A program made the translations under genes and the position numbers. A DNA stretch of 36,478 nt from an uncultured Clostridiaceae bacterium (GTDB lineage: Bacteria > Bacillota > Clostridia > TANB77 > CAG-508): contig CATNCV010000006.1 of the NCBI GenBank assembly GCA_950096965.1, positions 1 through 36,478 of the forward strand. Reading direction: 5' to 3'. The notes beneath the pieces were generated by a model. That model was not told where the DNA came from. It saw nothing but the letters and a program-made list of their open reading frames with translations, and did no database searches. Shown here piece after piece: positions 25,935 to 33,129 of the stretch (positions are counted from its first letter, which is position 1; the number at the start of each line of letters is the position of its first letter).

Positions 25935-26697
25935 CTATATACTACCTTCTATACGTTCTTTAGCAATATCAAAAAATTTTTTATCAATTTCACAACCAAT
26001 AAATTTTCTATTACTTTCTAAAGAAGCGACCCCAGTACTACCACTTCCCATAAAACAATCCAGAACTACATCGCCAACATTACTACTGTTTTCTACAATG
26101 ACTTTCATTAAGTCTATTGGTTTTTGTGTAGGGTGTAGTTTATCTTTAACATTCGGAATCTGTATAAAGTTAGAAGTTCCCATATTATTTATATCTTTTG
26201 CTCCGTCCGTTTTCTAAAAAATAGTATAAACTCTATTTGTCCCATATAATAATGATTCATAACCTTGTTTGTTTTTGACCATACACAGATGTTCTGTAAG
26301 TGGAAGCCAACTTCTAATGTTTTATTTATAATATTGTTAAGGTTGCTCCAGTTACTGAACAAATAACAATGTCCTTTATCTTTTAACACTCTATATACTT
26401 CGCCAATATATTCTTCGATTTTAATATCATTATGGGTAAATATTTTACCGTTTCTTTATATTTTCAATATTTTCTTCTGTATTCTCATAAGCATTAAATA
26501 TACCACCTGCATATTTTTTACCGTTGTTTTCTTTTACCAGTTCCAGAGCTACTTATTTTGTATGGAATATCAGAGCAGAACAAGTCAATACTTTCATCTC
26601 CTATATTTTTCAATAATTCTCTACAATCGCATTCAAACAACATATAATTATTGTTTTCATAGTTTGGAGTAATATCTCCATTAATAAAAAAGTCCAT
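25935..26697 (-). CDS. Orphan DNA methyltransferase with four +1 shifts at CGG
   Basis: A beta-class N4/N6 DNA methyltransferase. Assembled product: MDFFINGDITPNYENN start, catalytic motif IV as SDIPYK (residues 42-47), GGIFNAYENTEEN, then KIFTHNDIKIEEYIGEVYRV and GHCYLFSNWSNLN, EFILFFRK, DINNMGTSNFIQIPN, HPTQKPIDLMKVIVE, and the SAM-binding motif I as DCFMGSGSTG near the C-terminus. Frame 0 breaks at CGG 26523-26521; each next frame breaks at 26450-26448, 26209-26207 and 26205-26203. Skipping one base at each gives 252 aa, a normal length, with no other defect. ATG 26697 has AAGGATGG upstream. There is no restriction gene beside it, so epigenetic or anti-restriction roles are likely. Confidence 0.85.
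26203..26209 (-). other. CGG +1 shift sites 6 and 7 (methyltransferase, adjacent pair)
   Basis: Minus strand AAA-CGGACGG-AGC. Reading GGA, then GGA, then GCA with one base skipped at each CGG joins EFILFFRK to GGAKDINNMGTSN. A single shift does not restore the frame; two consecutive ones do. Confidence 0.8.
26448..26450 (-). other. CGG +1 shift site 5 (methyltransferase, second)
   Basis: Context AAA CGG TAA, stop directly after CGG. The +1 reading is GGT AAA ATA TTT, giving GKIFTHNDIKIEEYI. Confidence 0.8.
26521..26523 (-). other. CGG +1 shift site 4 (methyltransferase, first)
   Basis: Context CAA CGG TAA, stop directly after CGG. The +1 reading is GGT AAA AAA TAT, giving GKKYAGGIFNAYEN. 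Confidence 0.8.
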
Positions 26698-26920
26698 ATT
26701 AGACACCATCCTTATATTGATTTTTTTATCTAAAATCAATAAGGTTGCAATATCTAAAATGGGGGCAACTCTTATTAAATAATGGATTATAAAACAATTA
26801 ATCCACTATACATATTATAACATACATTTGTTTGTTTGTCAAGTTAGATGGAAATTATGAAAGTGAGTCGTAGTGATACTTTTAAGTTATAAAATAGTTC
26901 ATAAAATTTACAATTAGGGG
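26698..26920. other. Divergent intergenic region
   Basis: There is no gene between the methyltransferase start and the next promoter. The segment contains an outlying GTGATAC motif (26873-26879), 60 bases before the first of two downstream copies. Confidence 0.5.
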
Positions 26921-26949
26921 TTGACAAAAAACGTGATACCTGTTATAAT
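26921..26949 (+). promoter_or_regulatory. Consensus sigma-A promoter of the AbrB/SymE-like gene
   Basis: TTGACA (26921-26926), 17 bases, TATAAT (26944-26949): a perfect consensus promoter, hence likely repressed by a bound factor. Confidence 0.9.
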
Positions 26950-26974
26950 AAGAATATGAAACGTGATACTTGTT
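26929..26974 (+). repeat. Tandem operator repeats AAACGTGATACYTGTT
   Basis: Copies at 26929-26944 (between -35 and -10) and 26959-26974 (just past the start site), one C/T difference, 30-bp period. A partial third copy (GTGATAC at 26873) is in phase at 60 bp. Probable operators for the downstream small DNA-binding protein. Confidence 0.65.
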
Positions 26975-27018
26975 CTTAGGTAAATGTTCAAAAAAATTTT
27001 TAGAAGGGAGTTGATAGA

Positions 27019-27186
27019 ATGGCAAAATTAACGGAGGTTATGGACTACAGAAAGAACGGTACATTTGTAAAAGGTTATCGTATAGCACTCCGTAAAAAAG
27101 GAATAGAACTAACAGGATTTACTAAAGATGATGACCTTAAAATTGAATACAAAAGAAACAAAATCATAATAACAAAAGAAAACTAA
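27019..27186 (+). CDS. Small AbrB/SymE-fold DNA-binding protein
   Basis: 55 aa: MAKLTEVMDYRKNGTFVKGY then RIALRKKGIELTGFTKDDDL and a final IIITKEN. The L-x-x-x-GF-x-x-x-D-x-(V/L)-x-(V/I)-x-x-x-x-x-x-I-I-I-T pattern is that of swapped-hairpin AbrB/MazE and SymE-like proteins. ATG follows GAAGGGAG. Placed after a consensus promoter embedded in direct repeats, it is probably an autoregulator or an antitoxin-like protein. Confidence 0.65.
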   Translation: MAKLTEVMDYRKNGTFVKGYRIALRKKGIELTGFTKDDDLKIEYKRNKIIITKEN

Positions 27187-27370
27187 AAAAGAATATATAA
27201 GTTTTACGAAAACTTGGCGGTAATCAAAAACTTATATATTCACACTAAAATTTTACACAACTAAACTTTACAGAATAATTGGCAAAATCTATATTCATTT
27301 TAGCATAGCCTCTATATTTTGTAAAGTAGTTGAAAAAAATTATTTTATGAAATATGGAGGTATTTTTTAT

Positions 27371-27619
27371 ATGAAAGAAGAACTAAAACCAATTTATGAC
27401 AGGAGAAAATCATTCTACAAGAAAGCATTTGTAGTAAGAGAAGGAAACGGAATAATAAAGCTAATAAGCTATACAACAGAAGTGGCAAGGATTGAAAATG
27501 GAAAATTACATATTAATGGTACATATTCAGCTACTACTTTACGTCATCTGAAAGAGTTTGCAAGTCAAATGGGGTTCAAGTCTGGTAGTAAAGCAGAGTT
27601 AGTAAAAATGTATTGTTAG
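27371..27619 (+). CDS. Hypothetical 82-aa element protein
   Basis: Start ATG 27371 behind GGAGG; an earlier in-frame codon at 27347 has no ribosome site. The product KPIYDRRKSFYKKAFVVREG to SATTLRHLKEFASQMGF is a compact alpha/beta domain that looks conserved in mobile elements, but I cannot name the family. It begins a run of small cargo genes. Confidence 0.65.
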   Translation: MKEELKPIYDRRKSFYKKAFVVREGNGIIKLISYTTEVARIENGKLHINGTYSATTLRHLKEFASQMGFKSGSKAELVKMYC

Positions 27620-27689
27620 AAAGTAGGAGATTATACCGAGTCTAAAAAAGTTAAAATTTTAAAAATGAGATTTTAGAATATTTGTTTTA

Positions 27690-27714
27690 AGGTCTTCGCC
27701 AATAACGAAGACCT
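27690..27714 (+). terminator. Terminator-like hairpin AGGTCTTCG/CGAAGACCT
   Basis: Perfect 9-bp GC-rich stem, 7-base loop, followed by a C run rather than a T run, so termination may be weak. Confidence 0.6.
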
Positions 27715-27720
27715 CCCCCC

Positions 27721-27771
27721 TAAAAAAGTTTACAATATTCTATATATATAATAGTAAAGTGATAACTTTTT
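27721..27771 (-). repeat. About 50-bp repeat, inverted partner of 25598-25650
   Basis: Reverse complement reads AAAAGTTATCACTTTACTAT to ATTGTAAACTTTTTT, closely matching 25598-25650. The pair brackets the methyltransferase and AbrB-like genes. Confidence 0.55.
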
Positions 27772-27807
27772 AAAATTAAAAAAATAGAAAAAAGGAAAAT
27801 TGAAAAA

Positions 27808-28053
27808 ATGGAAAATCAAAAAATAAAAAAATGGTATATAGGAAAATATCCAGATGACGAAGTAGGTCAAGAAATAAATAATAACATTACGTTTTATGAT
27901 TTATTTAATGATATGGACTGCTACAAGGACGTCTATTGTTCATTAGGTGTATGCGATAGCCTTATACGTGAAAGAGTTTTTACGAAACTTGCACAAATAA
28001 TGGGTGTAAATTACAACTATGTTTATGAACAATGGTTGAAATGCGAAGGGTAG
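27808..28053 (+). CDS. Hypothetical 81-aa element protein
   Basis: WYIGKYPDDEVGQEINNNIT, DLFNDMDCYKDVYCSLGVCD, then RERVFTKLAQIMGVNYNYVY: an acidic helical protein ending in a possible small helix-turn-helix. Start ATG follows AAAGGAAAA. The family is unknown to me; the composition and DDEVG/DLF pattern suggest a conserved cargo protein of clostridial elements. Confidence 0.65.
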   Translation: MENQKIKKWYIGKYPDDEVGQEINNNITFYDLFNDMDCYKDVYCSLGVCDSLIRERVFTKLAQIMGVNYNYVYEQWLKCEG

Positions 28054-28098
28054 ATGATACCCTTCCAATTATAAAAATGAAAAAGGAGAAATAAAAAA

Positions 28099-28386
28099 AT
28101 GATAAAAAATAAGAATCAATTAAAAAAGAAATTAAAAGAAAATAAAGAAAATTTAATATTTGAAACAATTATGAACATACATAAGCCCCAATTAGTAGGA
28201 ACAAAAAGAAAAGCTAATAAAGTACAGACAAATGCTTTTACATTATTAACAACTAAAGAAAATGGAGAAGTTGTTGACAGTTGGGTATATTATACGAACA
28301 CGGTTAAGGTTGCAGACAATATAATAAGTTATGTTGATAATATGGGAAAACCATTCATACAAATTAAAATTTTGGAAGTAGCATAA
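28099..28386 (+). CDS. Hypothetical 95-aa element protein
   Basis: A Lys/Asn-rich N-terminus is followed by a beta-rich part (NAFTLLTTKENGEVVDSWVY and PFIQIKILEVA). ATG behind AAAGGAG. No family recognised. It belongs to a series of separately ribosome-sited small genes in the same direction. Confidence 0.65.
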   Translation: MIKNKNQLKKKLKENKENLIFETIMNIHKPQLVGTKRKANKVQTNAFTLLTTKENGEVVDSWVYYTNTVKVADNIISYVDNMGKPFIQIKILEVA

Positions 28387-28470
28387 ATAAATGAAATAGC
28401 AGGATTGATAATAACATTGACAGAAAGTTGTCAGTCCTGTTTAAAAAAATAAAAAAGGAGAAATGAAACA

Positions 28471-29133
28471 ATGGTAAATAAAGAAGATTTAAAAAGAATA
28501 CAAGAACGTTACGCATACGATATTACAGATTATGAGGTAAAACTAGCAAATGAATACATAGAACTAATGAAAAAAGAAAGAGAAAATGCAACGATTCCAG
28601 TTATAGGAGATATTTTACAATACACAGACAAATATGGAATATATTATGAGTTTGCACATATTGACGAAGTTTTAACAGATAACAACGAAGTATATATTTG
28701 TGAAGGTGCTTATGTACCATTTATTGGTATTAGTAGAAAGGGAAAAATATGTTGTTGCACTAGTGGAGGAGCTTGGTGCTACTTAGACTATACAAGATTT
28801 AAGAAAATCGGAACACACAAAAAAAGATTTTGTGATTGGGGAAATTGTGGAGCTTGTGCAGATGGAGCTTTTGATTTTATAACAGATGTAAATGTTTGGA
28901 AATATTCAGAAGTACCAGAAGGAGAGCCTACAACTAAAACACACCATAAGTACAATATTTCAAAAGTAGAAGAGGGATACAATGGTTATAAGTATTTAGT
29001 AAGTGAAGAATACTACAATAAAACAGCATTTAGGACAGACGAAGAATACGAAAAATGGAAAAGTACACTAATAATAGATAAAGTAGAAAAAACACATTAT
29101 GATAATAGTATTTATTTGTGGGTTAGAAAGTAG
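28471..29133 (+). CDS. Cys-rich hypothetical protein, 220 aa
   Basis: A soluble protein with a cysteine-rich centre: KICCCTSGGAWCYLDY and KRFCDWGNCGACADGAFDF, which could bind a metal or a nucleic acid. The flanks EFAHIDEVLTDNNEVYICEG and YKYLVSEEYYNKTAFRTDEE are beta-rich. ATG follows AAAGGAG. I cannot assign a family; the Trp-Gly-x-Cys-Gly-x-Cys core is distinctive. Confidence 0.7.
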   Translation: MVNKEDLKRIQERYAYDITDYEVKLANEYIELMKKERENATIPVIGDILQYTDKYGIYYEFAHIDEVLTDNNEVYICEGAYVPFIGISRKGKICCCTSGGAWCYLDYTRFKKIGTHKKRFCDWGNCGACADGAFDFITDVNVWKYSEVPEGEPTTKTHHKYNISKVEEGYNGYKYLVSEEYYNKTAFRTDEEYEKWKSTLIIDKVEKTHYDNSIYLWVRK

Positions 29134-29189
29134 TATTGAGGGCAGTAAGCCCTCTCTATAATATTATTAAAAATTGGAGGAAATAAAAA

Positions 29190-29633
29190 ATGATTAAAGA
29201 TATAAATTATAATACAAAAACAATTTATTTTGACAATTCAGTAGATGATGAAGACGTTATAAATGTAATAAAAACACTAAGAGAAATAGGACAAGTAAAC
29301 GCAAGTTTTGATGTAGTAGGAAGGGAAAAACACCAGCTATTGGGAAAGATATTAATTAGTAAATTAAAAGGGAAAACGAAGGTGGTAGGTTATACAGATT
29401 ATCAATCCTACAAGGTTATTATAGAGTTAGAAAAGAAATTTAAAGCAGTGTACCAGTTCACAGGAACACAAAATATTAAATATTATAAAGACCAATTTTG
29501 TAATTGGTATGGGGTAATAGATAATGGAATAAATTATTGTTGTAACTATAAGAATGGAACACCACCAGATGATAGGTTGGAAATGGAAAGAGAAGTATTT
29601 GACGTTGAACTACTGGAGGCAGATGATAAATAA
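29190..29633 (+). CDS. Hypothetical 147-aa element protein
   Basis: MIKDINYNTKTIYFDNSVDD then EDVINVIKTLREIGQVNASF, with YYKDQFCNWYGVIDNGINYC in the second half. A small alpha/beta protein, no membrane segment. ATG follows TGGAGGAAA. It is the last of the small-cargo series before the tyrosine recombinase. Confidence 0.65.
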   Translation: MIKDINYNTKTIYFDNSVDDEDVINVIKTLREIGQVNASFDVVGREKHQLLGKILISKLKGKTKVVGYTDYQSYKVIIELEKKFKAVYQFTGTQNIKYYKDQFCNWYGVIDNGINYCCNYKNGTPPDDRLEMEREVFDVELLEADDK

Positions 29634-29944
29634 TGTTGTTTATTGTACTAAAGATTATTATTGAAATATTGTTTATATTATGGATTTGTAAGAAATGAAA
29701 AATTGACGAAATCGTAATACTACTATTTATTATAATAAGATGATATTACGATTTAGTCAAAAATTATAAAATATACAAAAGATTATATAGAAAGAAATTT
29801 ATAATAAAAAATATGCTACGCATAATGTCAATTATGTTGAGGTAGAAAGATAAAAATTGAAAAAATCAATTGTTAGTTAAACATAATTATTAAGATATAG
29901 ATAAAAAATGAGTTAAACATAATTTTCAAAAGGAGATTTTAAGA
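29634..29944. other. Regulatory/arm-like region before the tyrosine recombinase
   Basis: There is no gene. It holds a 15-bp inverted repeat with one mismatch (29705-29719 and 29744-29758), the dyad CATAATGTCAATTATG (29821-29836) and a direct repeat AGTTAAACATAATT (29875-29888 and 29911-29924). The spacing suggests binding sites for the recombinase or a regulator. Confidence 0.5.
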
Positions 29945-30792
29945 ATGGAAGATTTTAAAAATTATTTGTTAGAACAAAACAAGTCAATAAATACGATAGA
30001 TAATTATATAAGAAACATAGAATCATTTAAAAAGTGGTACAAGGACACAACAAATGAAAATTTAAAAAAATTATATAGACCAAATGTATTAGATTATAAA
30101 AGTTATCTAAAAAATATTAAGAAAACCAAAAAAGGACAACCATTAAAAGCAGAATCAATAAATGCGAACTTATCAGCACTAGCAAAATATAATAAATTTT
30201 TAGTAGAAACGAAAGTACAAACAGACATTGTAATAAAAGATAATGATTTTATAAAAATACAAAAACAATATATAAACCCTTGTAAAGTAGATAAACAACA
30301 AATAGAACAATTTAGACAAAAGATTTTAGAGAATGAAACAAAAAGAGACTTTGCAATAGTTACTATTATAATTTGTATAGGACTACGTATTAGTGAATGC
30401 CTAAATATTGGTATGAACGATTTTGATTTATATAGTAGAGAAATTAAGATAAATGGAAAACGGTGGCAAGGTTAGAACTGTTTATATGAACGATAAAGTT
30501 GTTGAAGCACTAAAAGAATATCTAAAGGAAAGAAAAAGCGACAGCCCATACTTGTTTATTAGTAGACAATCAAATAAACTTAGTAGAAGTAGAATGAATC
30601 AAATATTTAATAAGTATTCAGATATATTAACACCTCACGGCGGACGTCATTATGCCTTTACTAATATGGCTAATAATGGGTTTAGTATAATAGAAATAGC
30701 AATGTTGCGGTGGTCATTCATCTACTAAAACAACAGAAATATATATAAACCCTTCACAAAAAGAAATAAAAGAAAAATTAAATTGTATATAA
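29945..30792 (+). CDS. Tyrosine recombinase with two +1 shifts at CGG
   Basis: A site-specific recombinase/integrase of the XerC/D-lambda Int superfamily. The N-terminal SAM-like core-binding domain starts with FKNYLLEQNKSINTIDNYIR; the catalytic domain has GLRISECLNI (box I Arg 148), LTPHGGRHYAFTNM (His231-x-x-Arg234), GGHSSTKTTEIYI (His257, Tyr266). Frame 0 ends just after CGG codon 173 (30461-30463), and the next frame ends after CGG codon 255 (30708-30710). Two one-base skips yield NGK-GGKVRTVYMND and IAML-GGHSS and a 281-aa protein. Box I, the HxxR motif and the nucleophile lie in three different frames, so without both shifts no active enzyme is possible. ATG follows AAAAGGAG. Confidence 0.85.
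30461..30463 (+). other. CGG +1 shift site 8 (recombinase, first)
   Basis: Context AAA CGG TGG. The +1 reading GGT GGC AAG gives NGKGGKVRTV, the canonical Gly-Lys-Gly-x-Lys-x-Arg strand. Confidence 0.85.
30708..30710 (+). other. CGG +1 shift site 9 (recombinase, second)
   Basis: Context TTG CGG TGG. The +1 reading GGT GGT CAT gives IAMLGGHSSTKTTEIYI with the catalytic His and Tyr. Confidence 0.85.
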
Positions 30793-30795
30793 ATT

Positions 30796-30811
30796 GCTAT
30801 TAGCTAATAGC
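30796..30811. repeat. 16-bp palindrome GCTATTAGCTAATAGC
   Basis: Perfect dyad four bases after the recombinase stop and upstream of the next ribosome site. Possible recombination site or operator. Confidence 0.5.
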
Positions 30812-30832
30812 GATAAGCAAGGAATAGGAGAA

Positions 30833-31036
30833 ATGAATAAAATGGAAAATAAAAATTTAAAAAATAGGAGAACTAAAGTGGGGAGACCACCATACATATT
30901 AAATGAAAAGCTATTTTTAGAAACATTAAAAAGAGTAAAAAATAATGAAATCAGTAATGTAGAAGCAATGTCAATATGTAATTGTAGAAAGACATTATAT
31001 TATAGATTTAAAAAGAAACTGGAGGCTTCATTATGA
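30833..31036 (+). CDS. Small helix-turn-helix protein
   Basis: 67 aa, ATG 30833 behind AGGAATAGGAG. KVGRPPYILNEKLFLETLKR, then ISNVEAMSICNCRKTLYYRF, resembles the C-terminal Hin/resolvase-type HTH (GRPxK... then an A-x-x-x-x-x-S-x-x-T-x-Y-R-x-x core) without a catalytic domain. Its TGA overlaps the ATG of the next gene. It could act as recombination directionality factor or regulator beside the recombinase; this is inference. Confidence 0.65.
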   Translation: MNKMENKNLKNRRTKVGRPPYILNEKLFLETLKRVKNNEISNVEAMSICNCRKTLYYRFKKKLEASL

Positions 31037-31299
31037 ATATTGAAGAAATAAATAAACTAAAAGGAAAAATAAAAGATTTTAAATGTAAAGACATATTTAT
31101 TAAAATAGAAAATGCTATACAATATTATACAACCATACAAAATGCTAAAGTTATCGCAAGTGACCAAAAGTTAATTATATCAGACCAAAAAAAGCAAGAT
31201 TTAATAATTGAACTATTTTATTTAGATAATATTAAAATTGATGGAAATACAATATGTATGGAACTTTCAAATGATTTAGGTATAACTTTAGATTGTTAA
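31033..31299 (+). CDS. Hypothetical 88-aa protein
   Basis: Overlaps the HTH gene by four bases (ATGA), so the two are translationally coupled. MNIEEINKLKGKIKDFKCKD, then VIASDQKLIISDQKKQDLII: soluble, no motif recognised. Followed by a bidirectional terminator. Confidence 0.65.
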   Translation: MNIEEINKLKGKIKDFKCKDIFIKIENAIQYYTTIQNAKVIASDQKLIISDQKKQDLIIELFYLDNIKIDGNTICMELSNDLGITLDC

Positions 31300-31305
31300 A
31301 AAATA

Positions 31306-31341
31306 GAACTAATTACTTAAAATTAAGTAGTTAGTTCTTTA
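31306..31341. terminator. Bidirectional terminator between convergent genes
   Basis: 15-bp stem (31306-31320 with 31323-31337, one mismatch), T-rich on the plus side and ending next to the minus-strand stop at 31342. Confidence 0.75.
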
Positions 31342-31603
31342 CTATTTTAAATTTTTAAGACAGTCTTTTAATACTTCATCAGCAGAAACTTTAAAAATTT
31401 TACAAAATCCGAGCGAGTTCATATTCTTTAATTATTCTGTCGCCTTTTTCAATTTTCTTTAGTGAATTTACAGACATATCAATGCCAAGTAATTGCAATT
31501 TTTTACAAACTGTTTCCTGCGTCAAATTATTAATTTTTCTATATTCTTTTATCTTATACCCAATTGCATTTAATTTATCATTATACTTAATTGTACTAAA
31601 CAT
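31342..31603 (-). CDS. Small Xre-type regulator, +1 shift at CGG
   Basis: An HTH_3 repressor: MFSTIKYNDKLNAIGYKIKE, YRKINNLTQETVCKKLQLLG, VNSLKKIEKGDRIIKEYELA. The last HTH helix is split. Codon 65 is CGG (31411-31409), after which frame 0 gives only IL and a stop. The +1 frame gives GFCKIFKVSADEVLKDCLKN and a stop at 31342; ELA-x-x-x-x-x-F-x-V-x-x-D-E-(V/L) is the standard end of this domain. One skip gives 86 aa. ATG 31603 has GGAG eleven bases upstream; no better start is seen. Confidence 0.8.
31409..31411 (-). other. CGG +1 shift site 10 (Xre regulator)
   Basis: Context GCT CGG ATT. The +1 reading GGA TTT TGT AAA joins KEYELA to GFCKIFKVSADEVL. It is the only site preceded by an Ala codon. 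Confidence 0.8.
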
Positions 31604-31719
31604 ATAAACATTATCTCCAAAAATCTTAAATTTATTAATTGATTTTATAATATAAGTATGATATATTAGGGTTGAAGACGACACTTAATAAAAATATCAA
31701 AAGAAAGGAATTAGAAATA

Positions 31720-31971
31720 ATGAAAAAAGAAAACGCACTCAATATATTAGAAGATATACGAAAATCATTAAATGATAATGAAGGAAAAGAAAAAGCATTG
31801 AAAACAATAGAAATGTATAGAAAGAATATTGAGATAACAACTAATGAAAAAATACAAAAATTAATAAAAAAGCAAAATGAATATTATAAAAAGGAAGGGA
31901 ACAATAGAAAAAAGATAATGAATTTAAACAAAAAAATAGATAAGGAATTACAAAAAATTTTTAATAGTTAG
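31720..31971 (+). CDS. Small coiled-coil protein
   Basis: 83 aa, ATG 31720 behind AAAGGAATT. Almost entirely helical and charged (IRKSLNDNEGKEKALKTIEM then NEKIQKLIKKQNEYYKKEGN), coiled-coil-prone. Divergent from the small Xre gene on its left and convergent with another on its right; it could be a toxin-like or structural partner, but nothing is diagnostic. Confidence 0.6.
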   Translation: MKKENALNILEDIRKSLNDNEGKEKALKTIEMYRKNIEITTNEKIQKLIKKQNEYYKKEGNNRKKIMNLNKKIDKELQKIFNS

Positions 31972-31973
31972 TA

Positions 31974-32189
31974 TTATTCCTTATCTTCTTCTTCATTTAC
32001 AAAAACTAAAAGTTCATTTATTTCGCAATTTAATGCTTCACATAAACGTTCTAAATAACTATATGAAATAGAATTATGATTTTTAATTGCCTTATTTAAG
32101 TTATAGCGAGATATGTTTGTTTTAGTACATAGTGTTTCTTTACTCATCTTTTTTTGCTTTAGTAGTTCCTCTACATTAAGTTTTATCAT
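31974..32189 (-). CDS. Small Xre-family regulator (Cro-like)
   Basis: 71 aa: MIKLNVEELLKQKKMSKETL, CTKTNISRYNLNKAI, SYSYLERLCEALNCEINELL. A complete HTH_26/Cro-type domain with an acidic tail. ATG 32189 follows GGAGGTAAA. Upstream lies the dyad ACGTGTAGACACGT at 32236-32249, probably its operator, shared with the divergent gene at 32316. Confidence 0.85.
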   Translation of the reverse strand: MIKLNVEELLKQKKMSKETLCTKTNISRYNLNKAIKNHNSISYSYLERLCEALNCEINELLVFVNEEEDKE

Positions 32190-32235
32190 TATTTACCTCC
32201 ATATTTTATTATTATTTTACAATATTTAGCATAAT

Positions 32236-32249
32236 ACGTGTAGACACGT
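32236..32249. promoter_or_regulatory. Dyad ACGTGTAGACACGT, probable operator
   Basis: A 14-bp near-perfect palindrome (6-bp arms) in the divergent promoter region between the Cro-like gene and the gene at 32316. Confidence 0.5.
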
Positions 32250-32315
32250 AGACAAGCCCAGCACGTTGTGGTACAATAATAAGGGAATGACAAAATAACA
32301 GAAAGGAACAAAAAA

Positions 32316-32531
32316 ATGGAAAATGCACAAATGCTAGAGCTACTAGAAAGACTAAAAAATTGTTTAGATAGGGATTCAGTAGATATAGCAAGACAACTGA
32401 TACAGCTAGAGATAAATAACATTACAGGAGAAACACAAAAGATGTGCAGGAATACAAAATATTATTTTTACGATTGGGGGTGTAAGTATTGTAATAATAC
32501 AAATTGTGCAAGTAATAAGAAAATTATGTAG
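32316..32531 (+). CDS. Small Cys-containing hypothetical protein
   Basis: 71 aa with an N-terminal helix (MENAQMLELLERLKNCLDRD) and a C-terminal Cys cluster, KMCRNTKYYFYDWGCKYC then NNTNCAS, suggestive of a small zinc-binding unit. ATG follows AAAGGAAC. Family not recognised. Confidence 0.65.
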   Translation: MENAQMLELLERLKNCLDRDSVDIARQLIQLEINNITGETQKMCRNTKYYFYDWGCKYCNNTNCASNKKIM

Positions 32532-32578
32532 GTATTAAGTTTTAAAATGTAAAATTATAAAGTTTGGGGGTGGAAAAT

Positions 32579-33127
32579 GTGAAAGAATTTTTTAAAAGTC
32601 CAAAGAAAACAGCCATTTTAGGGCTTATTAGTTGTGTAATAATGTTAATTTTTATGTTTAGATATATAAATGTATATTCTATTCTTTATCACTGTTGTAG
32701 TTTATACTTTACTGGTTTAACAATATATTTTGTTATAGTTTTAATAAGAATGTATAAGAAAAAAGGAAACATCAAAATAGCAAATTATATACTAATATCA
32801 ACATTTATAATAAGCATAGTATCAGGTATAGTATTAGGAATAATGGAGGGAGAATCTTTATTTTCATTAAATGGGTTGAGTTTAATTATAATAACAATAT
32901 ATTTAATGGATATTATATTTATAAAAAAAGCAGTAATAAATAATAAAGTCTTTGCAGTAGTAGTAATTGGAGTTGCTATTTATGAAATAATAAAATCCTG
33001 TATGTTTATATATGATGTAGGTGGAATTAAATTTGTAAATATATCATATTTGGTTGGAAGATTTGTACAAATAACAATTATTCCATATTTCTATAATTAT
33101 TATGAATTATTAAAAGGAGGAAAATAA
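32579..33127 (+). CDS. Polytopic membrane protein, 182 aa
   Basis: About five to six hydrophobic helices (AILGLISCVIMLIFMF; SLYFTGLTIYFVIVLI; ILISTFIISIVSGIVLG; LSLIIITIYLMDIIFI; VFAVVVIGVAIYEII). Start GTG 32579 with GGGGGTGG five bases upstream is preferred; a TTG at 32564 overlaps that ribosome site. The next gene begins three bases after the stop, so it is co-transcribed. Confidence 0.7.
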   Translation: MKEFFKSPKKTAILGLISCVIMLIFMFRYINVYSILYHCCSLYFTGLTIYFVIVLIRMYKKKGNIKIANYILISTFIISIVSGIVLGIMEGESLFSLNGLSLIIITIYLMDIIFIKKAVINNKVFAVVVIGVAIYEIIKSCMFIYDVGGIKFVNISYLVGRFVQITIIPYFYNYYELLKGGK

Positions 33128-33129
33128 AA

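Noticed and set aside
25912-26217. Plus-strand ORF opposite the methyltransferase
   Set aside because: Antisense shadow of the conserved HPTQKP and FMGSGSTG coding sequence.
25935-26697. Small introns or bypass elements at the gene breaks
   Set aside because: Exactly one extra base separates the homologous parts at every break, so there is no room for an intron or hop.
30453-30728. Separate small gene starting at an internal ATG after the first recombinase break
   Set aside because: No ribosome site; it is the middle part of the tyrosine recombinase in the shifted frame.
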